DNA of 9,198 nucleotides from Spirochaetaceae bacterium (GTDB taxonomy: Bacteria; Spirochaetota; Spirochaetia; Treponematales; Breznakiellaceae), in the NCBI GenBank assembly GCA_031275595.1, contig JAISOO010000048.1, positions 1 through 9,198 on the forward strand, given 5' to 3'. The notes below the pieces were generated by a model. That model did not search any database. It saw only the letters and a list, made by a program, of their open reading frames with translations, and was not told the DNA's origin. The translations under genes and the position numbers were made by a program. Each line of letters starts with the position of its first letter. The first letter of the stretch is position 1. Shown here piece after piece: positions 1-6,348 of the stretch.

Positions 1-35
1 GCCTTTCCCAAAACCCGGTTGGTTTTGTGGAAGGC
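1..35. repeat. Imperfect palindrome (AAAAC-core hairpin family)
   Basis: Bases 1-15 pair with 21-35 with one mismatch (8/28) and one G-T pair (6/30), leaving the 5-base loop CGGTT. The centre is CCAAAAC-loop-GTTTTG, and the same loop occurs in the hairpin at 2884-2910. The element touches the window edge, so it may belong to something larger to the left. No run of T follows it on either strand, so it is not an ordinary terminator. Confidence 0.6.
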
Positions 36-39
36 TCTT

Positions 40-67
40 GAAAAAACGGTCTGAAGCCCGTTTTTTC
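40..67. repeat. Palindrome with 10-bp perfect stem
   Basis: GAAAAAACGG (40-49) pairs perfectly with CCGTTTTTTC (58-67) around the 8-base loop TCTGAAGC. It lies 4 bases after the palindrome at 1-35 and 16 bases before the one at 84-114. Its T-run is inside the stem, so it could act as a weak terminator in the plus direction for a gene left of the window; that is inference only. Confidence 0.55.
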
Positions 68-70
68 CCA

Positions 71-132
71 TAAATCCAAGGTTGCTTTCCCAAAAACTGA
101 AGTTTTGGGAAAGCCTCCATGTACTGATGGAA
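71..132 (+). repeat. Dispersed direct repeat, copy 1
   Basis: Positions 71-117 match 2982-3028 in the same orientation at 44 of 47 positions (differences at 77, 82 and 96). After a short gap of 3 bases the match resumes with TGATGGAA (125-132 against 3039-3046). Inside each copy is a strong palindrome; here GCTTTCCCAAAA (84-95) pairs with TTTTGGGAAAGC (103-114). The short open frame that starts in this copy translates the repeat and is not a gene. Confidence 0.75.
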
Positions 133-411
133 GAGGGATTTATCCCCAAATGGATACTCAGGGTGAAGAAAAGACCGGCTTTTGGCTCAAGGGGGCCGTT
201 AAAACCGCGGTTAAACCCGGAGCCCCTACATAGAGCCCGTATCGCCCCGCAAATACCGCAAAACCGCTCATTCTGAAGAAAACCACAAGCCCCACGACCA
301 CGCGAACATTTGCGGCAGGGCTGACCCCGTTCGCGGCTCAATGCTCCCCTTCGCCGGCCTACACGCCGCCCGGAGCCGATGTTTTCTTAAACTGAGGCGG
401 TTTCAAGCCGC
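133..411. other. Non-coding stretch, no gene seen
   Basis: I find no reading frame with a convincing start or ribosome binding site and no tRNA- or rRNA-like structure. A 10-bp perfect palindrome AACCGCGGTT lies at 203-212 within a looser inverted repeat (GGGGC near 192, GCCCC at 222-226). It could be decayed coding DNA, but nothing recognisable survives. Confidence 0.5.
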
Positions 412-414
412 GGG

Positions 415-452
415 AAAAAAACCGGGGTTGTCCTTCTGAGGAACAACCCCGG
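415..452 (-). terminator. Distal intrinsic terminator of the EF-G-2 gene
   Basis: Read on the minus strand, CCGGGGTTGT (complement of 443-452) pairs with ACAACCCCGG (complement of 422-431). The 10-bp stem is extended by two more G-C pairs and followed directly by seven T residues (complement of 415-421). This is a textbook Rho-independent terminator, 81 bases past the stop codon. The plus side has CGCCCCC then TTTTT at 460-464, so weak activity in the other direction is possible. Confidence 0.85.
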
Positions 453-511
453 CGCCCCCTTTTTGCGGCGTTTTAATGAATCAACAACCCCGCCGGCGTA
501 TATTCTGGTCC

Positions 512-532
512 AAAAACCCGGGCTTTTCCCGG
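512..532 (-). terminator. Proximal weak terminator of the EF-G-2 gene
   Basis: Immediately after the stop codon, on the minus strand, CCGGG and CCCGG form a short G-C stem (complement of 528-532 and 518-522) with an AAAAG loop. It is followed by a G and five T residues (512-516). The stem is only 5 bp, so this is a weaker terminator than the one at 415-452; together they look like a tandem pair. Confidence 0.55.
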
Positions 533-533
533 T

Positions 534-2618
534 TCACTCTTCCGCTTCCTGCACCCGGAATGCCTGGGCCGCCTTGATCACGTCCTCGGCGATCTTTCCG
601 GAGATGGGGGCATAGTGGTCGAATTCAACGCTGAAGGATCCGGTCCCGCTGGTGATGGACCGTAAATCTATGGAATACCGCAGCAGCTCCGCCTGGGGGA
701 CCTGGGCTTTAATTTCTTCGATCCCCCCTCCTACCGAGGCTTGCCCCTGAATTTTACCCCGTTTTCCCGACAGGTCGGACATCACATCCCCCAGGTACTT
801 ATCCTCCACAAAAACCGTCAGGTTCATGATCGGTTCCAGGAGGGTGGGAGCGGCCTGGCGCATGGCTTCCCGAAAGGCGTTCCGGGCGGCTAATTTAAAG
901 GCCAATTCCGAGGAATCCACCGGGTGGTATTTCCCGTCCACAACCTTTACCTCCACATCCACCACAGGATACCCCGCCATGGTCCCCGATGCCATACCCT
1001 CCAGCACCCCCTTCTCGACGCCGGGGATATAGTTTTTCGGTATGGACCCGCCGAAGATGGCGTTGATGAACTGGTAGTTTTCCCCCCGGGGCAGGGGGGC
1101 GATCTCCAAAAGCACCTTGCCATACTGGCCGTGGCCGCCGGTTTGTTTCTTGTGGGTATATTCGGCTCCCGCCTTTTTGGTGATCGTTTCCCGGTAAGCC
1201 ACGTGGGGCACATGGGTCTCCACCTCAATTTTCTGGTTTTGCTTGATCTTGTCCAGAATGATATTTACCTGGAGTTCCCCCATGCCGGAGATCACCGTTT
1301 CCTTGGTTTCCGTATTATACTGGTACCGGAAGGTCTTATCCTCCTCGGCGGCCCGGACCAGGAATTCCCCCAGTTTATCGTCGTCCTTTTTCGCCGCGGC
1401 GTTGACCGCCACGGAATGGACCGGTTCGGGGAGCCGGAGGGGTATAAAGTTGATGCCGCCGCTGCCGTCGGAAAGGGTATCGTTGGTTTTAAGGGTGGCG
1501 GATTTGGAGATGATCCCCACATCCCCCGCGTAAAGCTCCCGAATTTCCTCAAGCTTCTTGCCCTGGCAGGTATAGATCTTGCCTATCCGTTCTTTTTTGT
1601 TTTCCGAAACGTTGTGAGCCTCGGTATCCGCCGCGAGTTTCCCCCGGATCACCTTGATCCAGGAGAGTTTCCCCGAAAACTGGTCGTAACTGGTCTTGAT
1701 CACCAGGGCCGCCATGGGTTTGTCCGGGTCTATGGGGATGTCCTTTTGGGTTCCGTCCTCCTCCAGGGAAACGTCCCGGGCTGTTTTGGGGTTGGGGCCT
1801 ATATCGGCGATAAAATCCATGAGGGGGACAAGCCCGGAATTTTTCAAGGCCACCCCGGCAAAGGCGGGGACAAATTTATGTTCCGCCAGGGCCTCGATCA
1901 GCCCCCGGTGCATTTCTTCGGCGTCCAGCGAGCCCTTGTCAATGTACTTCTCCATAAGGGAATCGTCCCCCTCCGCGGCGGCCTCGATCAGCCGCTCCCG
2001 GGCGGCGGCAACGGCTTCGGCGTATTCGGCGGGGACCGCCCCCTCCTTTTCAACGGCGTCCCCCTGGGCAAAATAGGCCTTCTCATTGAGGACATCGATG
2101 ACCCCCTGATAGGCGGCGCCGCTTCCCATGGGAAGCGTAACCGGCACCGGGGTAACCTTAAATTTTTCCCGGATATCCTCCAGGGTGTTTTGGTAGTTTC
2201 CCCGTTCGTCATCCAGCTTGGTGATAAAAACCCCCCGGGGTTTCTCCCGGCCCTCCAAATTCCGCCATAGTTTGATGGTTTCGATCTGAACCCCCGCGCG
2301 GCCATCCACGGTGAGGAGGGCGAATTCCGATGCCCGGAAACTCAGGATCACGTCCCCGATAAAATCCGAGGAACCGGGGGTGTCAAAAAAATTGATCTTC
2401 TTGCCGTTCCGCTCAATGTGGCCCAGGGCGGTATGGATGGAAATTTTCCGCTCGATTTCTTCGGGGCTGGAATCCCCGACGGTTTTCCCCGATTCCACCG
2501 TTTCCGCCTTGGGGACAGCCCCCCCCGCAAAAAGCAGGCGCTCAAACAGGGTCGTTTTTCCGGTCCCACCATGACCGGCGATGGATACGTTTTTTATCAG
2601 ATCCGTGGTATAACTCAT
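534..2618 (-). CDS. fusA2: EF-G-2-type elongation factor G-like GTPase
   Basis: This is a 694-residue cytoplasmic translational GTPase with the full EF-G domain order. The GTP domain (about 1-275) has the P-loop GHGGTGKT at 15-22, DTPGSSDF at 79-86 and TKLD at 133-136. Domain II follows (about 310-395), then III (about 405-475, with GMGELQ at 455-460), IV (about 480-595, with TGGHGQYG at 493-500) and V (about 600-690, with GKRGKIQG). Two key positions differ from canonical EF-G: the catalytic His of DTPGHVDF is Ser83, and the Asn of NKxD is Thr133. As I recall, both changes mark the EF-G-2 family (for example Thermus TTHA1498), so this is a paralogue rather than the main translocase. Its exact role is not settled; ribosome binding is likely because domain IV is intact. 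The frame extends 14 codons upstream, but the start at 2618 is preferred because AAGGAG lies 8 bases before it and homology begins there. Tandem terminators follow, and it appears monocistronic. Confidence 0.93.
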   Translation of the reverse strand: MSYTTDLIKNVSIAGHGGTGKTTLFERLLFAGGAVPKAETVESGKTVGDSSPEEIERKISIHTALGHIERNGKKINFFDTPGSSDFIGDVILSFRASEFALLTVDGRAGVQIETIKLWRNLEGREKPRGVFITKLDDERGNYQNTLEDIREKFKVTPVPVTLPMGSGAAYQGVIDVLNEKAYFAQGDAVEKEGAVPAEYAEAVAAARERLIEAAAEGDDSLMEKYIDKGSLDAEEMHRGLIEALAEHKFVPAFAGVALKNSGLVPLMDFIADIGPNPKTARDVSLEEDGTQKDIPIDPDKPMAALVIKTSYDQFSGKLSWIKVIRGKLAADTEAHNVSENKKERIGKIYTCQGKKLEEIRELYAGDVGIISKSATLKTNDTLSDGSGGINFIPLRLPEPVHSVAVNAAAKKDDDKLGEFLVRAAEEDKTFRYQYNTETKETVISGMGELQVNIILDKIKQNQKIEVETHVPHVAYRETITKKAGAEYTHKKQTGGHGQYGKVLLEIAPLPRGENYQFINAIFGGSIPKNYIPGVEKGVLEGMASGTMAGYPVVDVEVKVVDGKYHPVDSSELAFKLAARNAFREAMRQAAPTLLEPIMNLTVFVEDKYLGDVMSDLSGKRGKIQGQASVGGGIEEIKAQVPQAELLRYSIDLRSITSGTGSFSVEFDHYAPISGKIAEDVIKAAQAFRVQEAEE

Positions 2619-2626
2619 TGCAGCTT

Positions 2627-2632
2627 CTCCTT
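2627..2632 (-). promoter_or_regulatory. Ribosome binding site of the EF-G-2 gene
   Basis: On the minus strand AAGGAG stands 8 bases before the ATG at 2618. It decides the start: the alternative ATG at 2660 would place this site inside the coding region and has no comparable signal of its own. Confidence 0.85.
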
Positions 2633-2672
2633 GAAGTACAATCCTATGGGGCGCCCTCAAACTTCAGGAACC

Positions 2673-2696
2673 CTCTAAAAACCGGAGTTTTTAGAG
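2673..2696. repeat. Perfect 10-bp hairpin in the EF-G-2 leader
   Basis: CTCTAAAAAC (2673-2682) pairs perfectly with GTTTTTAGAG (2687-2696) around the tetraloop CGGA. It belongs to the AAAAC-loop-GTTTT family seen elsewhere in the window. It lies 55-78 bases upstream of the EF-G-2 start codon, probably within its 5' untranslated region. I see no convincing promoter to fix the transcript start. Confidence 0.7.
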
Positions 2697-2751
2697 ATCC
2701 GCTTGTGATTGTTTTGAAACAGCACCCGTATAGGAGCGTTGCGGGAAACCT

Positions 2752-2811
2752 CGGTTTCCGAACAGCCTCCGCTAAAATACCGCAATTTCGCCGCCCGGAG
2801 GCAGGAAACCG
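2752..2811. repeat. Long two-segment inverted repeat
   Basis: CGGTTTCC (2752-2759) pairs with GGAAACCG (2804-2811), and GCCTCCG (2765-2771) pairs with CGGAGGC (2796-2802). The internal loop has 5 bases on one side and 1 on the other, and the terminal loop is 24 bases. An alternative smaller pairing of GGAAACC with GGTTTCC just to the left (about 2744-2759) competes with it. It is either an mRNA structure in the EF-G-2 leader or a relic of a palindromic element. Confidence 0.55.
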
Positions 2812-2858
2812 CAACAGGCTCCCAGCCAACCGAAGCATTGCCGGCGGCCGGCCGGGTT

Positions 2859-2922
2859 GTCAAACAAGCCTCATGCCTGAGCCGGTTCCAAAACCGGTTG
2901 TTTTGGAGCCGCCTTGTTTGAC
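2859..2922. repeat. Nested palindrome (outer and inner stems)
   Basis: The outer stem is GTCAAACAAG (2859-2868) with CTTGTTTGAC (2913-2922), 10 bp perfect. Inside it, GGTTCCAAAAC (2884-2894) pairs with GTTTTGGAGCC (2900-2910) with one G-T wobble and the loop CGGTT. The inner stem shares its core and loop with the palindrome at 1-35. Two stems this precise in 64 bases are unlikely by chance in G+C-rich DNA. Confidence 0.65.
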
Positions 2923-2981
2923 CTGACCGCTTTTCCTCATGTTCAGTTCCAGGATCGCCGGTTGAAACCGGCCTCATATGG

Positions 2982-3046
2982 TAAATCTAAGGCTGCTTTC
3001 CCAAAACCTGAAGTTTTGGGAAAGCCTCAGTATATATATGATGGAA
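2982..3046 (+). repeat. Dispersed direct repeat, copy 2
   Basis: Positions 2982-3028 match 71-117 at 44 of 47 bases in the same orientation, and TGATGGAA recurs at 3039-3046. The internal palindrome is perfect here: GCTTTCCCAAAAC (2995-3007), loop CTGAA, GTTTTGGGAAAGC (3013-3025), 13 bp. The open frame upstream of the coiled-coil gene runs through this element, which argues that the first 39 codons of that frame are repeat DNA, not protein. Confidence 0.78.
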
Positions 3047-3059
3047 CGGTCTTGCCGGA

Positions 3060-3088
3060 TTGTCAAGAAAAATACCTTTGTTTATAGT
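3060..3088 (+). promoter_or_regulatory. Sigma-70-type promoter for the coiled-coil/parE unit
   Basis: TTGTCA (3060-3065) and TATAGT (3083-3088) are separated by exactly 17 bases, with an A/T-rich spacer and flanks inside otherwise G+C-rich DNA. Each hexamer differs from consensus (TTGACA, TATAAT) at one position. Transcription would start about 6-8 bases after the -10 box, at or next to the ATG at 3095. Confidence 0.7.
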
Positions 3089-3094
3089 AAAAAT

Positions 3095-4207
3095 ATGGAA
3101 GAAAGAAGAAAAAATATCAAGGACCTGGAACAAAAAAAACAGGCGGAATTCCGCTCGATGACGGTGATGCTGGAAGATCTGGGGGAATCCCTGCTGTCCC
3201 GGGCGAAAACCGGGGAAGGGGACGCCGGGGAGCTTTTCGGGCAATACCAGCGGCTCCGGCAGGAAACAGCCGATGCAGAGGGGCTTATTACGGCCATACA
3301 GGAAGAGCTTGCCCGGCTCGGGCAGGCCGGTGAGGCCGCGGCCCGGGGCGAACAGGCCTTCTCCCGGGTCAGGCAGAACCTGGGCCGGCTCTATTACGGC
3401 CTTGGGGAGTGGGTTTTGGAGGACGAGGCCTACCGGGAGTTTGCCGAACCCCACCGGCAGCGGCTCGATCCCCTGCGGGACAAGATTAAATCCCTGGAAG
3501 ACCGTCTTGAGGGGCTCGCGGGGAAGGATACGGCCAATATCTTGTTCCGGCTGGGCAAAAATACCCAGGCGCTGCTGCTCCGTTCGTCCCTGGAGAAGGC
3601 CCGGTCCGCCCTGCATGGGGCCTACGAAACCGCCGGGGAACAACTCGCCGGCCGGGCGGATTGGGTCCCCGAGAAAGGCGGGGAACTGGAGCGTTTCTGT
3701 GAGGAAATCAGGGAACTGGAGAAACAGGCGGAGACCCTGCGGGCCGAGTCGGAGCGGCTGCGGGAGGAACGGCGGCGGATCGCCGGCTCCCTCAACATCC
3801 AGGGAGGGCCGGTAAAGCGGATCAGGGTCCTGGAGAAAAAGATACTCCGGTTAAAAACCGATATTCAGGCGGTATCCGGCAAATACGGGGAGCTTGCCCT
3901 GGAAAAAGCCCGGAAGGGCGAATGGGAGACGGTCTTTGATCAGGACGACCGGCTGCTCCTTCAAAAAATAGAAGAAACCGGGAATTATATCAGGGATATC
4001 GAAACCCGGATTGAAAAAACCCGGGCTTCTCTGGCCATTGATGCGGAACGGGCCGCCGTCGCGCGGATGGAGAAGGCCGTATCGGATCGCCGCGGCCGGA
4101 TTGCCGCCGCGGAAAAAGCCATCGGGGATCTGGAAGAACGGATCCGGAGGGCGAAACAGCGTATCGAGGAGTTGAAAAAGACAGAGGCTTATGGCACTAA
4201 AAACTGA
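3095..4207 (+). CDS. Coiled-coil protein of unknown function
   Basis: I do not recognise this 370-residue protein. It has no signal peptide and no membrane segment, so it should be cytoplasmic. It is highly charged and rich in Glu, Arg, Lys, Leu and Ala. Heptad-like helices cover about 1-30, 50-85, 110-145, 180-240, 245-275 and 290-362. A less repetitive middle (about 75-165), with aromatic-rich stretches such as LGRLYYGLGEWV, may be a small folded domain. The frame is open back to 2978, but those 39 codons are repeat DNA. The ATG at 3095 is preferred because the protein-like composition starts there and the promoter points at it. There is no Shine-Dalgarno sequence before it; ATGs at 3038 and 3158 are alternatives. 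It overlaps the ParE gene by 17 bases, so the two are surely co-transcribed and probably translationally coupled. That suggests a role near topoisomerase or chromosome handling, but this is inference from context only. Confidence 0.82.
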   Translation: MEERRKNIKDLEQKKQAEFRSMTVMLEDLGESLLSRAKTGEGDAGELFGQYQRLRQETADAEGLITAIQEELARLGQAGEAAARGEQAFSRVRQNLGRLYYGLGEWVLEDEAYREFAEPHRQRLDPLRDKIKSLEDRLEGLAGKDTANILFRLGKNTQALLLRSSLEKARSALHGAYETAGEQLAGRADWVPEKGGELERFCEEIRELEKQAETLRAESERLREERRRIAGSLNIQGGPVKRIRVLEKKILRLKTDIQAVSGKYGELALEKARKGEWETVFDQDDRLLLQKIEETGNYIRDIETRIEKTRASLAIDAERAAVARMEKAVSDRRGRIAAAEKAIGDLEERIRRAKQRIEELKKTEAYGTKN

Positions 4208-6335
4208 TAAAAAGGCCGCCGGGACGACCGGGAAAAAGGCCCCGGCGCCTGTCAGGGCGGAAAGCAAGGCGCCCCCGAAAACGGCCGGGGCGGCAAGCAA
4301 GGCGCCCCCGAAGCCGGCCAAGGCGGAAAGCAAGGCGCCCCCGAAAACGGCCGGGACGGAAAGCAAAACGTCCCCAAAAACGGCCGGGGCGGAAAGCAAG
4401 GCGCCCCCGAAGCCGGCCAAGGCGGAAAGCAAAGCGCCCCCGAAGCCGTCCGGGACGGCAAGCAAGGCGCCCCCGAAAACGGCCGGGGGGAATAAGCAAA
4501 GCCTCCCCCCAAAGGAAGCCGCCCCCATAAAAAGCGCCCAGGGCGGCGGGGTGTACGATGAGTCAAAGATCAAGACCCTTTCTTCCCTGGAGCATATACG
4601 CCTGCGGACCGGTATGTACATCGGCCGCCTGGGGGACGGTTCCAACCCCGATGACGGGATCTACGTCCTCCTGAAAGAGGTCATCGACAACGGCATCGAC
4701 GAGTTTATCATGGGAAACGGGACGGCCATTGACGTGGAGGTCAGGGACGGTACGGTCAAGGTCCGGGACTACGGCCGGGGCATCCCCCTGGGGAAGCTGG
4801 TGGAATGTGTTTCGGTGATCAACACCGGGGCCAAGTACAACGACGATGTGTTCCAGTTCTCCGTGGGCCTGAACGGGGTGGGGACCAAGGCGGTAAACGC
4901 CCTGTCCTCCCACTTCCGCGTGGCGGCCTTCCGGGGCGGGGAGGGGGCGGAGGCGGTCTTTGAGCGGGGCGTCCTTACGAGCAGCCGTATGGGGAAGCTC
5001 AAAACCAGGCAGAAGGACGGCACCTATGTGGAGTTCACCCCGGACAAGGAGATCTTTGGAGACTACCAGTTCAACCCCGAATTCATCGAACGGCGGATCC
5101 TCAACTACACCTACCTGAATACCGGGCTGACCCTGAACTTTAACGGCAGATCCTACCTGTCCAAACGGGGCCTTTTTGATCTTTTGGAAGAAGAAACCGG
5201 GGATGACCGGCTCTACCCTATCGGTTATTACAAGGGGGATCGGATCGAGTTCGCCTTTACCCATACCAACAACTACGGGGAGGAATACTTTTCCTTCGTG
5301 AACGGCCAATACACCTCCGACGGGGGGACCCATCTTTCCGCTTTTAAGGAAGGGTTCCTCAAGGGGGTCCAGGCCTTCTTCAAGAAGGACTACCGCAGCG
5401 AGGATATTCGGGAGGGGATGATTGCCACGGTGGCGGTGAAACTTAAAAGTCCGGTTTTTGAGAGCCAGACCAAAAACAAGCTGGGCAACTCGGACATCCG
5501 GACCTGGATAGTCCAGGCGGTGAAGAACGCCGTGGAGGACTGGCTCCATAAAAACCCCGAGGGGGCCAAAAGCCTGGAACTGAAGATCATCGCCAACGAA
5601 AAGCTGCGGACCGAGCTTAACACGGTTAAAAAAGAAGCCCGGGAGGCGGCGAAAAAAATAGCCCTGAAGATCCCCAAGCTCAAGGACTGTAAGTACCACC
5701 TGGACGATGGGCTGCTGGGGCAAAATTCGACGATCTTTATCACCGAGGGGGATTCCGCCGCGGGGTCCATGGTTTCGAGCCGGGACGTGATGACCCAGGC
5801 CATATTCAGCCTCCGGGGCAAGATCGAGAATATGTTCGACAAAAAACGGGCGGCCATCTATAAAAACACGGAACTGTACAATATGATGATGGCCCTGGGG
5901 ATCGAAAACGATGTCTCGGGCCTCCGCTACGCCCGGGTGGTGATCGCCACCGACGCGGACTTTGACGGCTTCCACATCAGAAACCTCCTCCTCACCTTTT
6001 TCCTCTCCTACTTTGAAGAATTGGTTACCGCCGGCCGGGTTTATATTCTGGAGACCCCCCTGTTCCGGGTGCGGACCAAAAAAGAAACCCGGTACTGCTA
6101 CAACGAAAAGGAACGGGACGAGATTATCAAGGCCCTGGGCGCCCAAAGCGAAGTAACCCGGTTTAAGGGTTTGGGAGAGATAAGCCCCAAGGAGTTCGGC
6201 CAGTTCATCGGGGAGGATATACGCCTGGTGCCGGTGTCGGTGAGCACCCTCAAGGCGGTTCCCCAGGTGCTGAACTTTTATATGGGCAAGAACACCCCCG
6301 AGCGCCGGGAGTATATCATGCGGAACCTGATATGA
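4191..6335 (+). CDS. parE: DNA topoisomerase IV subunit B (ParE-like) with repeat tail
   Basis: This is the ATPase and TOPRIM subunit of a type IIA topoisomerase, 714 residues, which works with an A subunit to pass one DNA duplex through another. The GHKL ATPase domain begins near 122. It has EVIDN (catalytic Glu163, Asn167), DYGRGIP (193-199) and the ATP-lid GLNGVGTK (226-233). The transducer carries the QTK loop (426-428). The TOPRIM metal site is EGDSAAG (Glu519) with DADFDG (Asp588, Asp590). The C-terminal end (RFKGLGEISP, KNTPERREYI) fits ParE of Bacteroidetes and spirochaetes better than GyrB, so ParE is preferred; a GyrB paralogue is the alternative. Residues 1-121 are an added tail: a Lys/Ala-rich start, seven 11-residue repeats (23-99) and a linker. 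The tail is probably disordered and basic, and could contact DNA or a partner. The ATG at 4191 lies inside the upstream gene, with GAGG only 3 bases before it. No parC follows; the next gene converges after 13 bases. Confidence 0.93.
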   Translation: MALKTDKKAAGTTGKKAPAPVRAESKAPPKTAGAASKAPPKPAKAESKAPPKTAGTESKTSPKTAGAESKAPPKPAKAESKAPPKPSGTASKAPPKTAGGNKQSLPPKEAAPIKSAQGGGVYDESKIKTLSSLEHIRLRTGMYIGRLGDGSNPDDGIYVLLKEVIDNGIDEFIMGNGTAIDVEVRDGTVKVRDYGRGIPLGKLVECVSVINTGAKYNDDVFQFSVGLNGVGTKAVNALSSHFRVAAFRGGEGAEAVFERGVLTSSRMGKLKTRQKDGTYVEFTPDKEIFGDYQFNPEFIERRILNYTYLNTGLTLNFNGRSYLSKRGLFDLLEEETGDDRLYPIGYYKGDRIEFAFTHTNNYGEEYFSFVNGQYTSDGGTHLSAFKEGFLKGVQAFFKKDYRSEDIREGMIATVAVKLKSPVFESQTKNKLGNSDIRTWIVQAVKNAVEDWLHKNPEGAKSLELKIIANEKLRTELNTVKKEAREAAKKIALKIPKLKDCKYHLDDGLLGQNSTIFITEGDSAAGSMVSSRDVMTQAIFSLRGKIENMFDKKRAAIYKNTELYNMMMALGIENDVSGLRYARVVIATDADFDGFHIRNLLLTFFLSYFEELVTAGRVYILETPLFRVRTKKETRYCYNEKERDEIIKALGAQSEVTRFKGLGEISPKEFGQFIGEDIRLVPVSVSTLKAVPQVLNFYMGKNTPERREYIMRNLI
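4257..4487 (+). repeat. 33-bp coding minisatellite, 7 units
   Basis: Seven in-frame units of 33 bp (231 bp in all) each encode 11 residues of the pattern x-x-S-K-A-P-P-K-x-A/S-x, inside the ParE N-terminus. Units end in TAG, PAK or PSG; the fourth is the most diverged (SKTSPK). The DNA core AGCAAGGCGCCCCCGAA is nearly identical between units, which points to recent slippage or unequal exchange. Because 33 is a multiple of 3, other frames stay open through it as well. Confidence 0.92.
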
Positions 6336-6348
6336 GCGGGGGAGGGGC

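Larger units (their letters stand above)
2619..3094. other. Divergent intergenic spacer rich in inverted repeats
   Basis: This space separates the minus-strand EF-G-2 gene from the plus-strand coiled-coil gene. It holds the hairpins at 2673-2696, 2752-2811 and 2859-2922, a small one at 2957-2972 (GCCGGT, TGAA loop, ACCGGC), and direct repeat copy 2 at 2982-3046. The promoter for the plus-strand unit is at its right end. A lone GTTTTGAAACAGC at about 2710-2722 resembles half of the hairpin at 7741-7779. I see no gene in it and no clear promoter for the EF-G-2 gene. Confidence 0.7.

Noticed and set aside
82..276. Short plus-strand frame of 64 codons
   Set aside because: Its start lies in the dispersed repeat, it has no Shine-Dalgarno sequence, and its beginning resembles the frame through copy 2 only because both translate the same repeat.
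924..2270. Long plus-strand open frame (448 codons) opposite the EF-G-2 gene
   Set aside because: It is the antisense shadow of a clear EF-G coding region; its translation has low-complexity Gly/Phe/Leu composition and matches no family.
2641..2977. A sigma-70 promoter for the EF-G-2 gene
   Set aside because: Several partial matches on the minus strand (for example near 2728-2734 and 2778) have no partner box at 16-18 bases; none is good enough to list.
2978..3094. The first 39 codons of the open frame leading into the coiled-coil gene as true protein
   Set aside because: They translate direct-repeat copy 2 and lie upstream of and across the predicted promoter, so a start at 3095 fits better.
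4257..4487. CRISPR-like array of short repeats
   Set aside because: Units are contiguous with no spacers, are in frame with parE and vary at codon-sensible positions; this is a coding minisatellite.
3851..4645. Minus-strand frames through the 33-bp repeats with a periodic Gly/Ala/Leu/Phe protein
   Set aside because: A repeat unit divisible by 3 keeps every frame periodic; the sense strand has the ParE domain joined in frame, so the antisense repeats are a by-product.
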